Positions 18,463-27,278 of a stretch of DNA of 64,000 nt are shown piece by piece; position 1 is the stretch's first letter; every line of letters starts with the position of its first letter. The position numbers and the translations under genes were made by a program. The notes under the pieces are model-generated. The model made no database searches. It saw only the letters and a program-made list of their open reading frames with translations, and was not told the origin of the DNA. The stretch is from assembly GCF_003056405.1 (NCBI RefSeq), contig NZ_PYVZ01000013.1:1-64000 (forward strand), given 5' to 3'. Origin of the DNA: Devosia indica (lineage in GTDB: Bacteria; Pseudomonadota; Alphaproteobacteria; Rhizobiales; Devosiaceae).

Positions 18463-19464
18463 GTGCGCGCCATGGTCACGATCAAAGAAATCGCCGCGAC
18501 GGTCGGCGTCTCCAGCGCCACCGTGTCGCGCGTTCTCAACTATGACTCCACCCTGTCGATTTCCAATCGCAAGCGGCAGGCCATCATCGAGACGGCCGAA
18601 GCCCTCAACTACGCAACCCCGCGCAATCGCAACCGCGCCATTCAGCAGGGTCTGAACAAGCTGGCCCTGGTTCACTTCCTGGCGCCGGAGCGCGAACTGG
18701 TCGATCCCTATTACGTGGCCCTGCGCCTTGGCATCGAGCGGCGTTGCGCCGCCCTCAAGATCGAAACGGTAAAAGTTTACCACACCGATGCGCGGCCGGA
18801 CGCCAAGCTGCTCCAGGACGCGTCCGGCACCATCGTCATCGGCCGGCACGACGAGGACGAAACCGAATGGCTGGCCCATCATTCCCGCCAGATTGTCTTC
18901 GCTGACCATGTGCCCCATGACGACCAGATCGACTCGGTCTCTGCCGATCTGCGGGCGGCCATGGAAAAGTTGCTCTCAGCGCTCGCGCAGCGCGGCTATC
19001 GACGCATGGCCTATATCGGCTGGAGTGACCGGCGCGCTCAGGCCTTCGTGCAATGGATGACGGCGGCCGGCTGGTTCGACGACCGCCTGTTCCGCAATGG
19101 CGACAATACCGAGGAGGGCGGCTACCGCCTGACGCGTGAAATCCTTGCCGAGCGTCGGCCGGTCGATGCCATTATCACGTTCAACGATTCCATGGCCATC
19201 GGCACCTATCGCGCCCTGCACGAAGCGGGCCTTTCAATTCCCGGTGATATCGGGGTGGCCAGCTTCAATGACATCTCGGTGGCGCAGTTTCTCAATCCGC
19301 CCCTGACAACCGTGCATTTGCCGGCCGAGGAGATCGGCGAAACCGCCGTGGAACTGCTGCTTGAGCGGGTCGGTGGGCGCGACCTGGCCAAGCAAATCAG
19401 CCTGGCGTCGCGCATTGTCTGGCGCGCCAGCACCCGCGCGCTCGCCGATGAACAGGCGCGGTAA
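18463..19464 (+). CDS. LacI/GalR-family transcriptional regulator
   Basis: A 333-residue regulator with helix-turn-helix VTIKEIAATVGVSSATVSRVL at its N-terminus and a sugar-binding effector domain; ITFNDSMAIGTYRALHEAG and GVASFNDISVAQF are the family blocks. The GTG at 18463 has GGAG five bases upstream, with ATG 18472 as alternative. It precedes the second sugar operon, and a perfect 16-bp palindrome lies just after its stop, in front of the binding-protein gene, so it most likely represses that operon. Only 47 bases separate it from the MHYT gene. Confidence 0.9.
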   Translation: MRAMVTIKEIAATVGVSSATVSRVLNYDSTLSISNRKRQAIIETAEALNYATPRNRNRAIQQGLNKLALVHFLAPERELVDPYYVALRLGIERRCAALKIETVKVYHTDARPDAKLLQDASGTIVIGRHDEDETEWLAHHSRQIVFADHVPHDDQIDSVSADLRAAMEKLLSALAQRGYRRMAYIGWSDRRAQAFVQWMTAAGWFDDRLFRNGDNTEEGGYRLTREILAERRPVDAIITFNDSMAIGTYRALHEAGLSIPGDIGVASFNDISVAQFLNPPLTTVHLPAEEIGETAVELLLERVGGRDLAKQISLASRIVWRASTRALADEQAR

Positions 19465-19472
19465 ATTTCTTC

Positions 19473-19488
19473 CAGTAAATATTTACTG
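19473..19488. promoter_or_regulatory. 16-bp palindrome, probable GalR/LacI-type operator
   Basis: CAGTAAATATTTACTG is a perfect palindrome located between the regulator's stop and the binding-protein start, about 80 bases upstream of the latter. The AGTAAA/TTTACT arms resemble GalR-family operators although the centre is TA rather than CG. It is the obvious target for the regulator encoded at 18463. Confidence 0.65.
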
Positions 19489-19567
19489 AAATTCTTGCGC
19501 GGCGACCAAAAGTCATATTAGTCTGCTCTCAGGGTGATGAGGAAACACCCAATTGGGAGGAAATTCA

Positions 19568-20842
19568 ATGACTCGTATGTCCACGGGCCTGAAGCGCTCG
19601 CTTGCTGTCGCGATGGCCAGCGTATCCATGTTCAGTGTCACGGCCGCCTCGGCAGCCGAAATCCTGGTCTGGTGCTGGGATCCGAACTTCAATGGCGCGA
19701 CCATGGAAGAAGCTTTCTCGCGCTATCAGGCCGAACATCCTGACGATACCATCCGGGTGGAGATCTTCGACAAGGCCGCCATGGAGCAGAAGCTGCAGAC
19801 CCAGCTTGCTTCGGGTACCACCGAAGGCCTGCCCGATATCGTGCTGATCGAAGACTATCGCGCGCAGAAGTATCTGCTGTCGTTCCCTGGCGCCTTCGAG
19901 CCGCTGACCGACCAGATCGACTACTCGGCCTTCGCGCCCTATAAGGTGGAAGTGGCGACGGTCGACGGCCAGACTTATTCTATGCCCTTCGACTCCGGCG
20001 TGACCGGCCTTTTCTACCGTGCCGACAAGCTCGAAGAAGCCGGATACACGGCTGCCGATCTGGAAAACATTACCTGGGATGAGCTCATCGCAATCGGCCA
20101 GGATGTGATGGAAAAGACCGGTGAAACGCTGCTGCCGATCGACCCCAATGCGTCCGATCTGTTCCGTATCATGATGCAGTCGGCAGGGACCTGGTACTTT
20201 GACGCCGACGGCAATGTCACCATCGCCGACAATCCGGTTTTCCATGAGGTGCTCTCGACCTATCAGCGTATCCTGGCCGGCGGTATCACCAAGCCGGTTT
20301 CGGGGTGGACCGAATATACCGGGAGCTTCACTTCCGGTGACACGCTGGCCACACCCACGGGTGTCTGGATGACGGCAACGATCAAGGCCAATCCGGATCA
20401 GTCCGGCCAGTGGGGCGTTGCCCCGGTTCCGCGCATGGGCGATGTCGAAAGCTCGGTGAACGCGTCCAACCTGGGTGGCTCGAGCTGGTACGTCCTGTCC
20501 TCTGCCCCGCAGAAGGATCTGGCCATCGACTTCCTCAAGAGCGTTTGGGGGAGCGACGTCGATTTCTATCAGGAAATTCTGGTCAATCAGGGGGCCCTGG
20601 GCACGTATATGCCGGCCCGTGAGGGCGAGGCATTCCAGGCCAGCGACGAGTTCTTCGGTGGTCAGCCGGTATGGCAGAACTTCTCCAACTGGCTCGCCGA
20701 GATCCCCGCGGTCAACTATGGCATCTTCACCGAAGAAGCCGACTCCGCGGTCGTGGCACAGATCCCGGCGATCACCAGTGGTGGCAATATCGATGAGATC
20801 GTTGCCGCGATTGACGCCCAGGTCCGTCAGCAGACCCAGTAA
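19568..20842 (+). CDS. Sugar ABC transporter substrate-binding protein (family 1)
   Basis: Periplasmic sugar-binding protein of 424 residues with a signal peptide ending near residue 29 (AASAAE). The mature region has the family-1 pattern (AEILVWCWDPNFNG, YSMPFDSGVTGLFYRADKLEEAGY). The ATG at 19568 follows GGGAGGAAATTCA, a strong ribosome binding site. It is the first gene of an operon with two CUT1-type permeases, a GH2 glycosidase and an MsmK/UgpC-like ATPase, so the ligand is probably a glycoside that the GH2 enzyme then cleaves. Confidence 0.92.
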   Translation: MTRMSTGLKRSLAVAMASVSMFSVTAASAAEILVWCWDPNFNGATMEEAFSRYQAEHPDDTIRVEIFDKAAMEQKLQTQLASGTTEGLPDIVLIEDYRAQKYLLSFPGAFEPLTDQIDYSAFAPYKVEVATVDGQTYSMPFDSGVTGLFYRADKLEEAGYTAADLENITWDELIAIGQDVMEKTGETLLPIDPNASDLFRIMMQSAGTWYFDADGNVTIADNPVFHEVLSTYQRILAGGITKPVSGWTEYTGSFTSGDTLATPTGVWMTATIKANPDQSGQWGVAPVPRMGDVESSVNASNLGGSSWYVLSSAPQKDLAIDFLKSVWGSDVDFYQEILVNQGALGTYMPAREGEAFQASDEFFGGQPVWQNFSNWLAEIPAVNYGIFTEEADSAVVAQIPAITSGGNIDEIVAAIDAQVRQQTQ

Positions 20843-20887
20843 GTCCGGATCGCCGGCGGGCCTTGTGCCTCCCGGTTCTCCCCGAGG

Positions 20888-20907
20888 CCTCCGCCGCAAG
20901 GCGGGGG
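20888..20907 (+). other. GNRA-capped stem-loop between binding protein and permease
   Basis: CCTCCGCC (20888-20895), loop GCAA, GGCGGGGG (20900-20907): an 8-bp stem with one T-G pair and a GNRA tetraloop. It lies between the abundant binding-protein cistron and the permeases, a usual place for a 3' stabilising hairpin. No T-run follows. Confidence 0.5.
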
Positions 20908-20934
20908 TCATCGGCGAATGCATGACAAGAGCGG

Positions 20935-21831
20935 ATGGGGGTTTGCGTGGCGCAATCTGGCTTGGCGCGAAAAGAGCAGGTGAGCGGCTGGCTGTTTGTC
21001 ATGCCCGCACTGGTTCTGCTCGGCATCTTTATGATCTACCCGATCCTGTGGTCGCTCTGGATGAGCTTCCAGGTCGGGCGCGGCATGTCGTTCAGCTTCG
21101 GTGGCTTTGCCAATATTGTCCGGCTGACGCAGGATCCGGTTTTTCTCCGGGCATTGACCAATACCTTGGTTTTCCTGGCGATCCAGGTGCCGATCATGCT
21201 GGTCCTGGCTTTGCTCTTTGCCAGTGCCCTCAATGACAGCAAGCTCTGGGGCCGCAGCTTCTTTCGCACCGCCATTTTCCTGCCCTGCGTCACCTCGCTG
21301 GTCGCCTATTCGGTGATCTTCAAGTCCATGTTCGCTGGCGACGGGATCATCAACCAGGTTCTGCTCGGCCTGCACATCGTGTCGGAGCCGATCGCCTGGC
21401 TCGCCGATCCGTTCTGGGCCAAATTCGTGGTCGTCTCGGCCATCACCTGGCGCTGGACCGGCTACAACATGATCTTCTACCTCGCCGCCATGCAGAACAT
21501 AGACCGCTCGATCTATGAGGCGGCGCGCATCGACGGCGTGCCCACCTGGGCCCGATTCTGGTACATCACCGTGCCCATGCTCAAGCCGGTGATCCTGTTC
21601 ACCGCCGTTATCTCCACCATCGGCACGCTGCAGCTGTTTGACGAACCCAACCTGCTCACCCAGGGCGGACCATCGGATTCGACGCTGACCCTGTCCATGT
21701 ACATCTACAATCTCAGTTTCCGCTTCATGCCCAGCTTCGGCTATGCCGCCACGGTCTCCTATGTGATCGTCGTGCTGGTCGCCATTCTGAGCTATATCCA
21801 GTTCCTGGTTGCAAGGGATCGCCGCGCATGA
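20935..21831 (+). CDS. Sugar ABC transporter permease (MalF/UgpA type)
   Basis: Inner-membrane permease of 298 residues with six predicted helices. The first is LFVMPALVLLGIFMIYPILWSLWMSF (about residues 20-45). The EAA loop is YEAARIDGVPTWARFWYITVPMLKP, about residues 196-220. Two starts are possible: ATG 20935 or GTG 20947, the latter with GGGGG upstream. It overlaps the next permease as ATGA. Works with the proteins encoded at 19568, 21828 and 24866. Confidence 0.92.
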   Translation: MGVCVAQSGLARKEQVSGWLFVMPALVLLGIFMIYPILWSLWMSFQVGRGMSFSFGGFANIVRLTQDPVFLRALTNTLVFLAIQVPIMLVLALLFASALNDSKLWGRSFFRTAIFLPCVTSLVAYSVIFKSMFAGDGIINQVLLGLHIVSEPIAWLADPFWAKFVVVSAITWRWTGYNMIFYLAAMQNIDRSIYEAARIDGVPTWARFWYITVPMLKPVILFTAVISTIGTLQLFDEPNLLTQGGPSDSTLTLSMYIYNLSFRFMPSFGYAATVSYVIVVLVAILSYIQFLVARDRRA

Positions 21832-22646
21832 GCAATCCTCTCGCCCTTCTCGGCCGGGCGGCCACCTATCTGGCGCTCAGCCTGGCTGCCTTTGTCTCGG
21901 TCTTTCCCTTTGTCTGGATGGCCATCGCCGCCACCAATACCTCGCCCGACATCATCAAGGGCAAGGCCACGCCGGGCACCGCTCTGTTCGACAATATCGG
22001 CACTTTTCTGACCTCCGTGGACCTGCCACGGGTATTGTTCAACTCCTTCTTCATTGCCGGAGTTGGCACCGCGCTGACCCTGCTGGTGTCCTCGCTGGCC
22101 GGCTATGGTTTTGAAATGTTCCGCTCCCGCTTCCGCGAAAAGCTGTTCGGTGGCTTGCTCTTGATGCTGTCCATCCCCTTCGCGGCGCTGATGATTCCGC
22201 TCTTTGTGATGATGGCGAACCTCAAATTCATCAACACCTACCAGGCCATCATCCTGCCCACCGTGGCCTGGGTGTTCATCATCTTCTATTTCCGCCAGGC
22301 GACCAAAGCCTTCCCGCATGAACTGCGTGATGCCGCCCGGATCGACGGGCTCAAGGAGTGGCAAATCTTCCTGTTCGTTTATATGCCGGTGATGCGCTCC
22401 ACCTATGCGGCGGCGACCATCATCGTCTTCATGATGCACTGGAACAATTATCTCTGGCCGCTGATCGTGCTCCAGACCAACGACATGTTCACCCTGACCC
22501 TGGCAGTGGCCGCCCTCAGCGCTGGCTACACCCCCGATTTCGGCCTGGTCATGGTGGGCGCGATTGTTGCGACCCTTCCCACCCTTGTCATCTTCTTCCT
22601 GCTCCAGCGCCGCTTCGTCGAAGGCATGCTGGGTGCCGTCAAATAG
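21828..22646 (+). CDS. Sugar ABC transporter permease (MalG/UgpE type)
   Basis: Second permease of the CUT1 importer, 272 residues, six predicted helices starting with LGRAATYLALSLAAFVSVF. The EAA loop is LRDAARIDGLKEWQIFLFVYMPVM, about residues 166-189, and the C-terminal LQRRFVEGMLGAVK is typical of the MalG branch. Its start overlaps the previous stop by four bases, indicating translational coupling. Confidence 0.92.
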   Translation: MSNPLALLGRAATYLALSLAAFVSVFPFVWMAIAATNTSPDIIKGKATPGTALFDNIGTFLTSVDLPRVLFNSFFIAGVGTALTLLVSSLAGYGFEMFRSRFREKLFGGLLLMLSIPFAALMIPLFVMMANLKFINTYQAIILPTVAWVFIIFYFRQATKAFPHELRDAARIDGLKEWQIFLFVYMPVMRSTYAAATIIVFMMHWNNYLWPLIVLQTNDMFTLTLAVAALSAGYTPDFGLVMVGAIVATLPTLVIFFLLQRRFVEGMLGAVK

Positions 22647-22654
22647 AGTACTGC

Positions 22655-24856
22655 ATGCGTCCCCTGATCGACTTCAATTCCGGCTGGCTGTTCGAAGGCA
22701 AGGATAGCGTCCGCCTGCCGCACAATGCGGTTGAGCTGCCCTTCTCCTATTTCGACGAAAGGACCTATCAGCGCGTCTTCACCTATGAGAAGCGCTTTGC
22801 CGCCGATCCGGCCTGGCAGGGCAGGGAGGTCGCCGTTGTCTTTGACGGGGCCATGGCCAATGCGAAAGTCAGCCTCAATGGCGAGGAGATCGCCGCGCAC
22901 AAGGATGGCTACACCCCCTTCGAGGCCCGTCTGACCGGCAAGCTGCTTGACGGCGAGAACGTGCTGACCGTCACCATAGATGGCAGCGAGAACCCTGAAA
23001 TCCCGCCCTTTGGCGGGCAGATCGACTACCTCACCTATGCCGGCCTTTACCGCGAAGCCTGGCTGCGGGTGACATCGGGCATCTTTGTGGGCAATGGCAA
23101 GGTGGAGACCCCGGACGCGCTGGTCGCGCAGAAGTCGGTCCGCGCCCGCATCGAACTCGCCAATCCGCAGGACCTGCCGCTCTCGGGCACGCTATTGGCC
23201 ACGCTCAGTGACGCCGCAGGCAGGACCCTGGCGACCACCGATGCCGCCATTGCCGGCCCAATGGTTGATCTGGCCTTCGATGGTCTTTCCGATATCGAAC
23301 TCTGGGATATCGACAATCCCGCGCTCTACACGCTTGCCATCATAATTGACACAGCCTCGGGGCAGGATGAGGCCACATTCCGCTTCGGCTTCCGCAGCGC
23401 CGAATTTACCGCGGAAGGCTTCAAGCTCAATGGCCGGGCACTAAAGCTCCGCGGCCTCAATCGGCACCAATCCTTCCCCTATGTCGGCTATGCTCTGGGC
23501 AAGTCGGCGCAGGAGCGCGACGCGGAAATCCTTAAGCGCGAACTCAAGCTCAACATGGTGCGCACCTCGCACTATCCGCAGTCCCACTACTTCCTCGACC
23601 GTTGCGACGAACTGGGGCTTCTGGTTTTTGAGGAAATCCCGGGCTGGCAGCATATCGGCGGCGAAAGCTGGAAGGACGAGAGCGTCGAGAATGTTCGGCG
23701 CATGATCACCCGCGACTGGAACCATCCTTCCATCGTCATCTGGGGCGTTCGCATCAACGAAAGCCAGGATGATCACGACTTCTACCTGCGAACCAACGCA
23801 CTGGCACACGAACTCGACAGCACAAGGCAGACCGGTGGTGTGCGCTACATTACCGATAGCGAACTGCTCGAAGATGTTTACACCATGAATGACTTCATTC
23901 TGGGCCAGGAGGAATGGGGCGGCAACCGTCCGCGCACGCCACTTCGGCCGCAGCAGGAAGTCACCGGCCTCGACCGCGTCGTGCCCTACATGATCACCGA
24001 GTATGGCGGTCACATGTATCCCACCAAGTCCTGGGATCAGGAACAGCGCCAGGCCGAACACGTGCTGCGTCATCTCGAAGTCCTCAACGCTGCCTATGGC
24101 GACCCGCAGATCGCCGGGTGCATCGGCTGGTGCGCCTTTGACTACAATACCCACAAGGATTTCGGCTCCGGCGACCGCATCTGCCATCATGGCGTCATGG
24201 ACATGTTCCGCGAGCCAAAATTCGCCGCCTACGCCTATATCAGCCAGTGCGACCCGTCCGACGAAGTGATCCTGAAGCCGGTGACCTTCTGGGCGCGTGG
24301 TGAACGCAATATTGGCGGCGTGCTGCCCCTGATGATCCTCACCAATTGCCACGAGGTCGAACTGCGCTATGGCAATAATCCGCCTAAGCGCTTCCGGCCC
24401 GACCGTGATGCTTTCCCCCATCTTCCGCACGCTCCCGTCATCATTAAGCGCGAACACCTGACCGATGAGGAACTGGGCCTGTGGGGCATGAGCTGGGAAG
24501 ACGCCACCATTATCGGCTTTATCGACGGCAAACCCGCCAGGTCCGTCGACTTCGTCTCTGACCCGGTTGCCCACGCGCTTGAGGTCGTCCCCGACGCGAC
24601 CGAAATCGGCGCCGATGGCGACACCACGCGCATCATGGTCCGCGCCATCGACCAGTCCGGCAGGACGCTCCCCTTCTTCCCCGAGCCAGTGTCCATCACC
24701 GTCTCGGGCGCGGCCGAGCGTCTCGGTCCCTGTCTCGTGCCGTTGCGCGCTGGTTCAACCGGCTTCTGGCTGCGCTCGACTGGCCCCGGCCCGATCACCG
24801 TCACCGTCACCAGCGAACGGCTTGGCCGCGCTGAACTCACCCTGTCTGCGAGCTGA
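22655..24856 (+). CDS. Glycoside hydrolase family 2 (beta-galactosidase/beta-glucuronidase-like)
   Basis: Cytoplasmic retaining beta-glycosidase of 733 residues without signal peptide. It has an N-terminal sugar-binding jelly roll (residues about 1-150), an immunoglobulin-like domain (about 150-255) and a TIM barrel. The acid/base is Glu369 in WGVRINESQDD and the nucleophile Glu449 in MITEYGG. The GLNRHQSFP and RTSHYPQSHYFLD motifs are intact. A C-terminal region resembles the extra beta domains of bacterial GH2 enzymes. The ATG at 22655 is eight bases after the permease stop; the frame is open further upstream but that overlaps the permease gene. It likely hydrolyses the imported beta-linked sugar; galactoside versus glucuronide cannot be decided. 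Confidence 0.9.
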   Translation: MRPLIDFNSGWLFEGKDSVRLPHNAVELPFSYFDERTYQRVFTYEKRFAADPAWQGREVAVVFDGAMANAKVSLNGEEIAAHKDGYTPFEARLTGKLLDGENVLTVTIDGSENPEIPPFGGQIDYLTYAGLYREAWLRVTSGIFVGNGKVETPDALVAQKSVRARIELANPQDLPLSGTLLATLSDAAGRTLATTDAAIAGPMVDLAFDGLSDIELWDIDNPALYTLAIIIDTASGQDEATFRFGFRSAEFTAEGFKLNGRALKLRGLNRHQSFPYVGYALGKSAQERDAEILKRELKLNMVRTSHYPQSHYFLDRCDELGLLVFEEIPGWQHIGGESWKDESVENVRRMITRDWNHPSIVIWGVRINESQDDHDFYLRTNALAHELDSTRQTGGVRYITDSELLEDVYTMNDFILGQEEWGGNRPRTPLRPQQEVTGLDRVVPYMITEYGGHMYPTKSWDQEQRQAEHVLRHLEVLNAAYGDPQIAGCIGWCAFDYNTHKDFGSGDRICHHGVMDMFREPKFAAYAYISQCDPSDEVILKPVTFWARGERNIGGVLPLMILTNCHEVELRYGNNPPKRFRPDRDAFPHLPHAPVIIKREHLTDEELGLWGMSWEDATIIGFIDGKPARSVDFVSDPVAHALEVVPDATEIGADGDTTRIMVRAIDQSGRTLPFFPEPVSITVSGAAERLGPCLVPLRAGSTGFWLRSTGPGPITVTVTSERLGRAELTLSAS

Positions 24857-24865
24857 GGAAATCCC

Positions 24866-25924
24866 ATGTCCGGTTTGAAGCTGACCAATGTGAAAAAATC
24901 CTTCGGCACTGTCGAGGTGATCCGTGGCGTTGATCTTGACATTGCCGACAAGGAATTCGTCGTGTTCGTCGGCCCCTCGGGCTGCGGCAAGTCCACCCTG
25001 CTGCGCATGATCGCCGGGCTGGAACAGATTTCCGGTGGCGATCTGTTCATTGGCGACGAACGCATGAACGATGTCGATCCGTCCAAGCGTGGCATTGCCA
25101 TGGTGTTCCAGACCTATGCGCTTTATCCGCATATGAGCGTCCGCGAGAATATGGGGTTTGCGCTCCGGTTTGCCGGCGCCAACAAGGCTGAGATCGAGAG
25201 CCGCGTCGCCGAAGCCGCCCGCATTCTCGAGCTTGAGCCGCTGCTCGACCGCCGCCCCGGCCAACTCTCCGGCGGCCAGCGTCAGCGCGTCGCCATCGGC
25301 CGTGCCATCGTGCGTCACCCCGACGTCTTCCTGTTCGACGAGCCGCTTTCCAATCTCGATGCCGAGCTGCGCGTGCATATGCGCATCGAGCTGGCGCGGC
25401 TGCACCAGGAGCTGAAAACCACCATCATCTACGTGACCCACGACCAGGTCGAAGCCATGACCCTGGCCGACAAGATCGTTGTGCTGCGCGACGGCCGTAT
25501 TGAACAGGTTGGTTCGCCGCTTGAGCTATATGATGACCCGGACAACATCTTCGTGGCTGGCTTTATCGGCTCGCCCAAGATGAATTTTCTCGTCGGCACG
25601 GCCGAGGCGGGTGGCGTTCGGCTCGTCGATTTCCCCGGCCAGGTCATTCCGTCGCCCGTTGCGCTCGCCGCAGGCACCGAGGTCACCATTGGTATCCGCC
25701 CCGAGCATTTCTCCACCGAAGGCAGCGCCGCCCTCGACGTGACGGTCGAGATTATCGAGCATCTGGGTGGGGAAACCTATGCCTATGCCCGCGACAAGGG
25801 CGCCGAACTCATCACCATCGCCACCGACAATAACCGAACCCTCAAGACCGGCGACCGCTATTCGGCCAAGTTCGATCCGGCCGACCTGCTGGTATTTGGC
25901 ACCGACGGGCAGCGGCTGCGCTAG
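24866..25924 (+). CDS. Sugar ABC transporter ATP-binding protein (UgpC/MsmK type)
   Basis: ATPase of 352 residues. Walker A is GPSGCGKST, the signature [14 protein letters not shown], Walker [13 protein letters not shown], and the switch His is in [15 protein letters not shown]. The C-terminal third is an OB-fold/TOBE regulatory domain (GIRPEHF) as in MalK and UgpC. It is the last gene of the second sugar operon and drives the permeases encoded at 20935 and 21828. Confidence 0.93.
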   Translation: MSGLKLTNVKKSFGTVEVIRGVDLDIADKEFVVFVGPSGCGKSTLLRMIAGLEQISGGDLFIGDERMNDVDPSKRGIAMVFQTYALYPHMSVRENMGFALRFAGANKAEIESRVAEAARILELEPLLDRRPGQLSGGQRQRVAIGRAIVRHPDVFLFDEPLSNLDAELRVHMRIELARLHQELKTTIIYVTHDQVEAMTLADKIVVLRDGRIEQVGSPLELYDDPDNIFVAGFIGSPKMNFLVGTAEAGGVRLVDFPGQVIPSPVALAAGTEVTIGIRPEHFSTEGSAALDVTVEIIEHLGGETYAYARDKGAELITIATDNNRTLKTGDRYSAKFDPADLLVFGTDGQRLR

Positions 25925-25994
25925 GCAAGCAGCGACGGCGCCTTGGCGCTGCAGCAGCGAGCGGCCGCACGCTTTCCTGATGGCAGAGGCCAAG

Positions 25995-26264
25995 TCACTT
26001 CATCTTTTGCCAGGTATGTCCCGCCCGCTTTTCTTCGAATGACTTGGGGCAATGATCGGGCCGGGAACGAGGTGGGCCGCAACGGCTCCCAGTGCTCATG
26101 CCCACATCGTCCAATAACCAGTCCTCGGCGTTCGCCAGTTCTTGCGGTAGGCGCGGGTGCTCGTTCGCACGGCGGCTACCCGCTAGCCAACGCCACGACT
26201 GCGCCAGTGTCGCGCGAAGCCATCCGGTCCAGGCCGAACCTTGGGATTGGGATCTTTTGAGCAT
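25995..26264 (-). CDS. DUF1127-like small protein
   Basis: Small basic protein of about 89 residues on the minus strand. The central part, WRWLAGSRRANEHPRLPQEL then AEDWLLDDVGMSTGS, resembles the DUF1127 pattern (Arg-rich helix, then a Leu-x-Asp-[IV]-Gly turn). The ATG at 26264 has GGAG eight bases upstream. DUF1127 proteins are common in alphaproteobacteria and some influence RNA turnover or phosphate and carbon balance. Its C-terminal tail after the motif is longer than usual. It lies in the otherwise gene-poor gap between the ATPase and LysR genes. Coding status is moderately supported. Confidence 0.5.
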   Translation of the reverse strand: MLKRSQSQGSAWTGWLRATLAQSWRWLAGSRRANEHPRLPQELANAEDWLLDDVGMSTGSRCGPPRSRPDHCPKSFEEKRAGHTWQKMK

Positions 26265-26315
26265 GAGGTGAACTCCGGTTTGCGAACAATAGCGCAAGCT
26301 TTGCAGTCCAATTCA

Positions 26316-26332
26316 CATTCATCAAACGAATG
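26316..26332. promoter_or_regulatory. Inverted repeat upstream of the LysR gene
   Basis: CATTC-N7-GAATG, about 45 bases before the LysR-type start in an AT-rich patch. The TTC-N7-GAA form fits a LysR-family binding site, so autoregulation and/or control of the divergent small gene is plausible. Confidence 0.4.
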
Positions 26333-26375
26333 TTTTTCGTCTTTTATATCGGCGCAGTCGATGTATACTGGGGTC

Positions 26376-27245
26376 ATGTTGACCCTTGATGCCGACTTCC
26401 TGCGCAGCTTCCTCGCTATTTCCGAAACCGGAAGCTATGGCGCCGCTGCCCACCGTGTGAACAAGACCCAGTCCACTGTCTCCGCCCAGATGAAGCGGCT
26501 GGAAGAAATGCTGGGTGTGTCGCTGTTTTCCAAGTCTGGCCGGCGTAACCTGTTGACGCCGGAGGGCCTTCGTTTGCTCGAATATGCCAAGTCGATCGTT
26601 CGGCTCAACGAGGAGACGGTCAACGCGTTCCTGACGCCCAGGCCCGGCGGCACAGTCAAGCTGGGTATCTGCGATGACTATGCCCAGGCGTTTCTCTTGC
26701 CGGCGCTGTCTCGGTTTGCGCGCCGCTTCCCGCAGGTCGAGGTGGAAATTCTCACCACCGACAGCCGGTCACTGCGAAACCGCCCCGATATCGACAGTTT
26801 CGACGCCATCATCGTCTCTACGAAGTCGGGCATCGAAGGGGTCGAACTGTTGCGCATGGACCAACTCTACTGGATCGGTTCAGAAGCCCATGATGTCCAA
26901 TTTCAGCCGCGGCTGCCTCTGGCTCTCTGGTCGGATGGATGTGCGTGGCGGGACATGGCGCTGGCCGCACTCGCCGGGGCCGGCCGCGACTACCGCATCA
27001 TGCACACCACATCCAACGCACCATTGCTGCGCGCCGTGGTGCAGAATGGTCTCGCGGTGACCATCGGGCCGAAATGGTATCTGGCGCCAGGTCTTGTTGA
27101 GCTGCCCGAACTGAATCGGACCTGCCCGCTGGGTGAGGATGGGCTGGGCGTCAAAGTGCTAAACCCGGACCTGTCAGAGCCACTGGCCACATTTATCGAC
27201 TATGTGCGGACCTACTTTCGCGGCGGCGGACAATTCAGCATCTAG
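26376..27245 (+). CDS. LysR-family transcriptional regulator
   Basis: A 289-residue regulator. The N-terminal winged helix includes FLAISETGSYGAAAHRVNKTQSTVSAQMKRLEEMLG, and residues from about 90 form the substrate-binding domain, with the LGICDDYAQAFLLPAL start seen in the LrhA/HexA branch. I chose ATG 26376, which begins the conserved MLTLDADFLRSF motif; longer in-frame extensions lack homology. No ribosome binding site is strong. The divergent neighbour is the DUF1127-like gene; its targets are unknown. Confidence 0.88.
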   Translation: MLTLDADFLRSFLAISETGSYGAAAHRVNKTQSTVSAQMKRLEEMLGVSLFSKSGRRNLLTPEGLRLLEYAKSIVRLNEETVNAFLTPRPGGTVKLGICDDYAQAFLLPALSRFARRFPQVEVEILTTDSRSLRNRPDIDSFDAIIVSTKSGIEGVELLRMDQLYWIGSEAHDVQFQPRLPLALWSDGCAWRDMALAALAGAGRDYRIMHTTSNAPLLRAVVQNGLAVTIGPKWYLAPGLVELPELNRTCPLGEDGLGVKVLNPDLSEPLATFIDYVRTYFRGGGQFSI

Positions 27246-27264
27246 CGTCTGCACAGTAAATGGA

Positions 27265-27278
27265 TTGAACCGGTTCAA
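27265..27278. promoter_or_regulatory. 14-bp perfect palindrome between convergent genes
   Basis: TTGAACCGGTTCAA has the CG-centred form of a LacI-family operator but sits between the LysR stop and the ROK stop, where no promoter is expected. It may be an orphan operator, a roadblock or chance. Confidence 0.4.

Noticed and set aside
25925..26260. Plus-strand open frame in the gap before the LysR gene
   Set aside because: No ribosome binding site or domain; the minus strand of the same region gives the DUF1127-like pattern instead.
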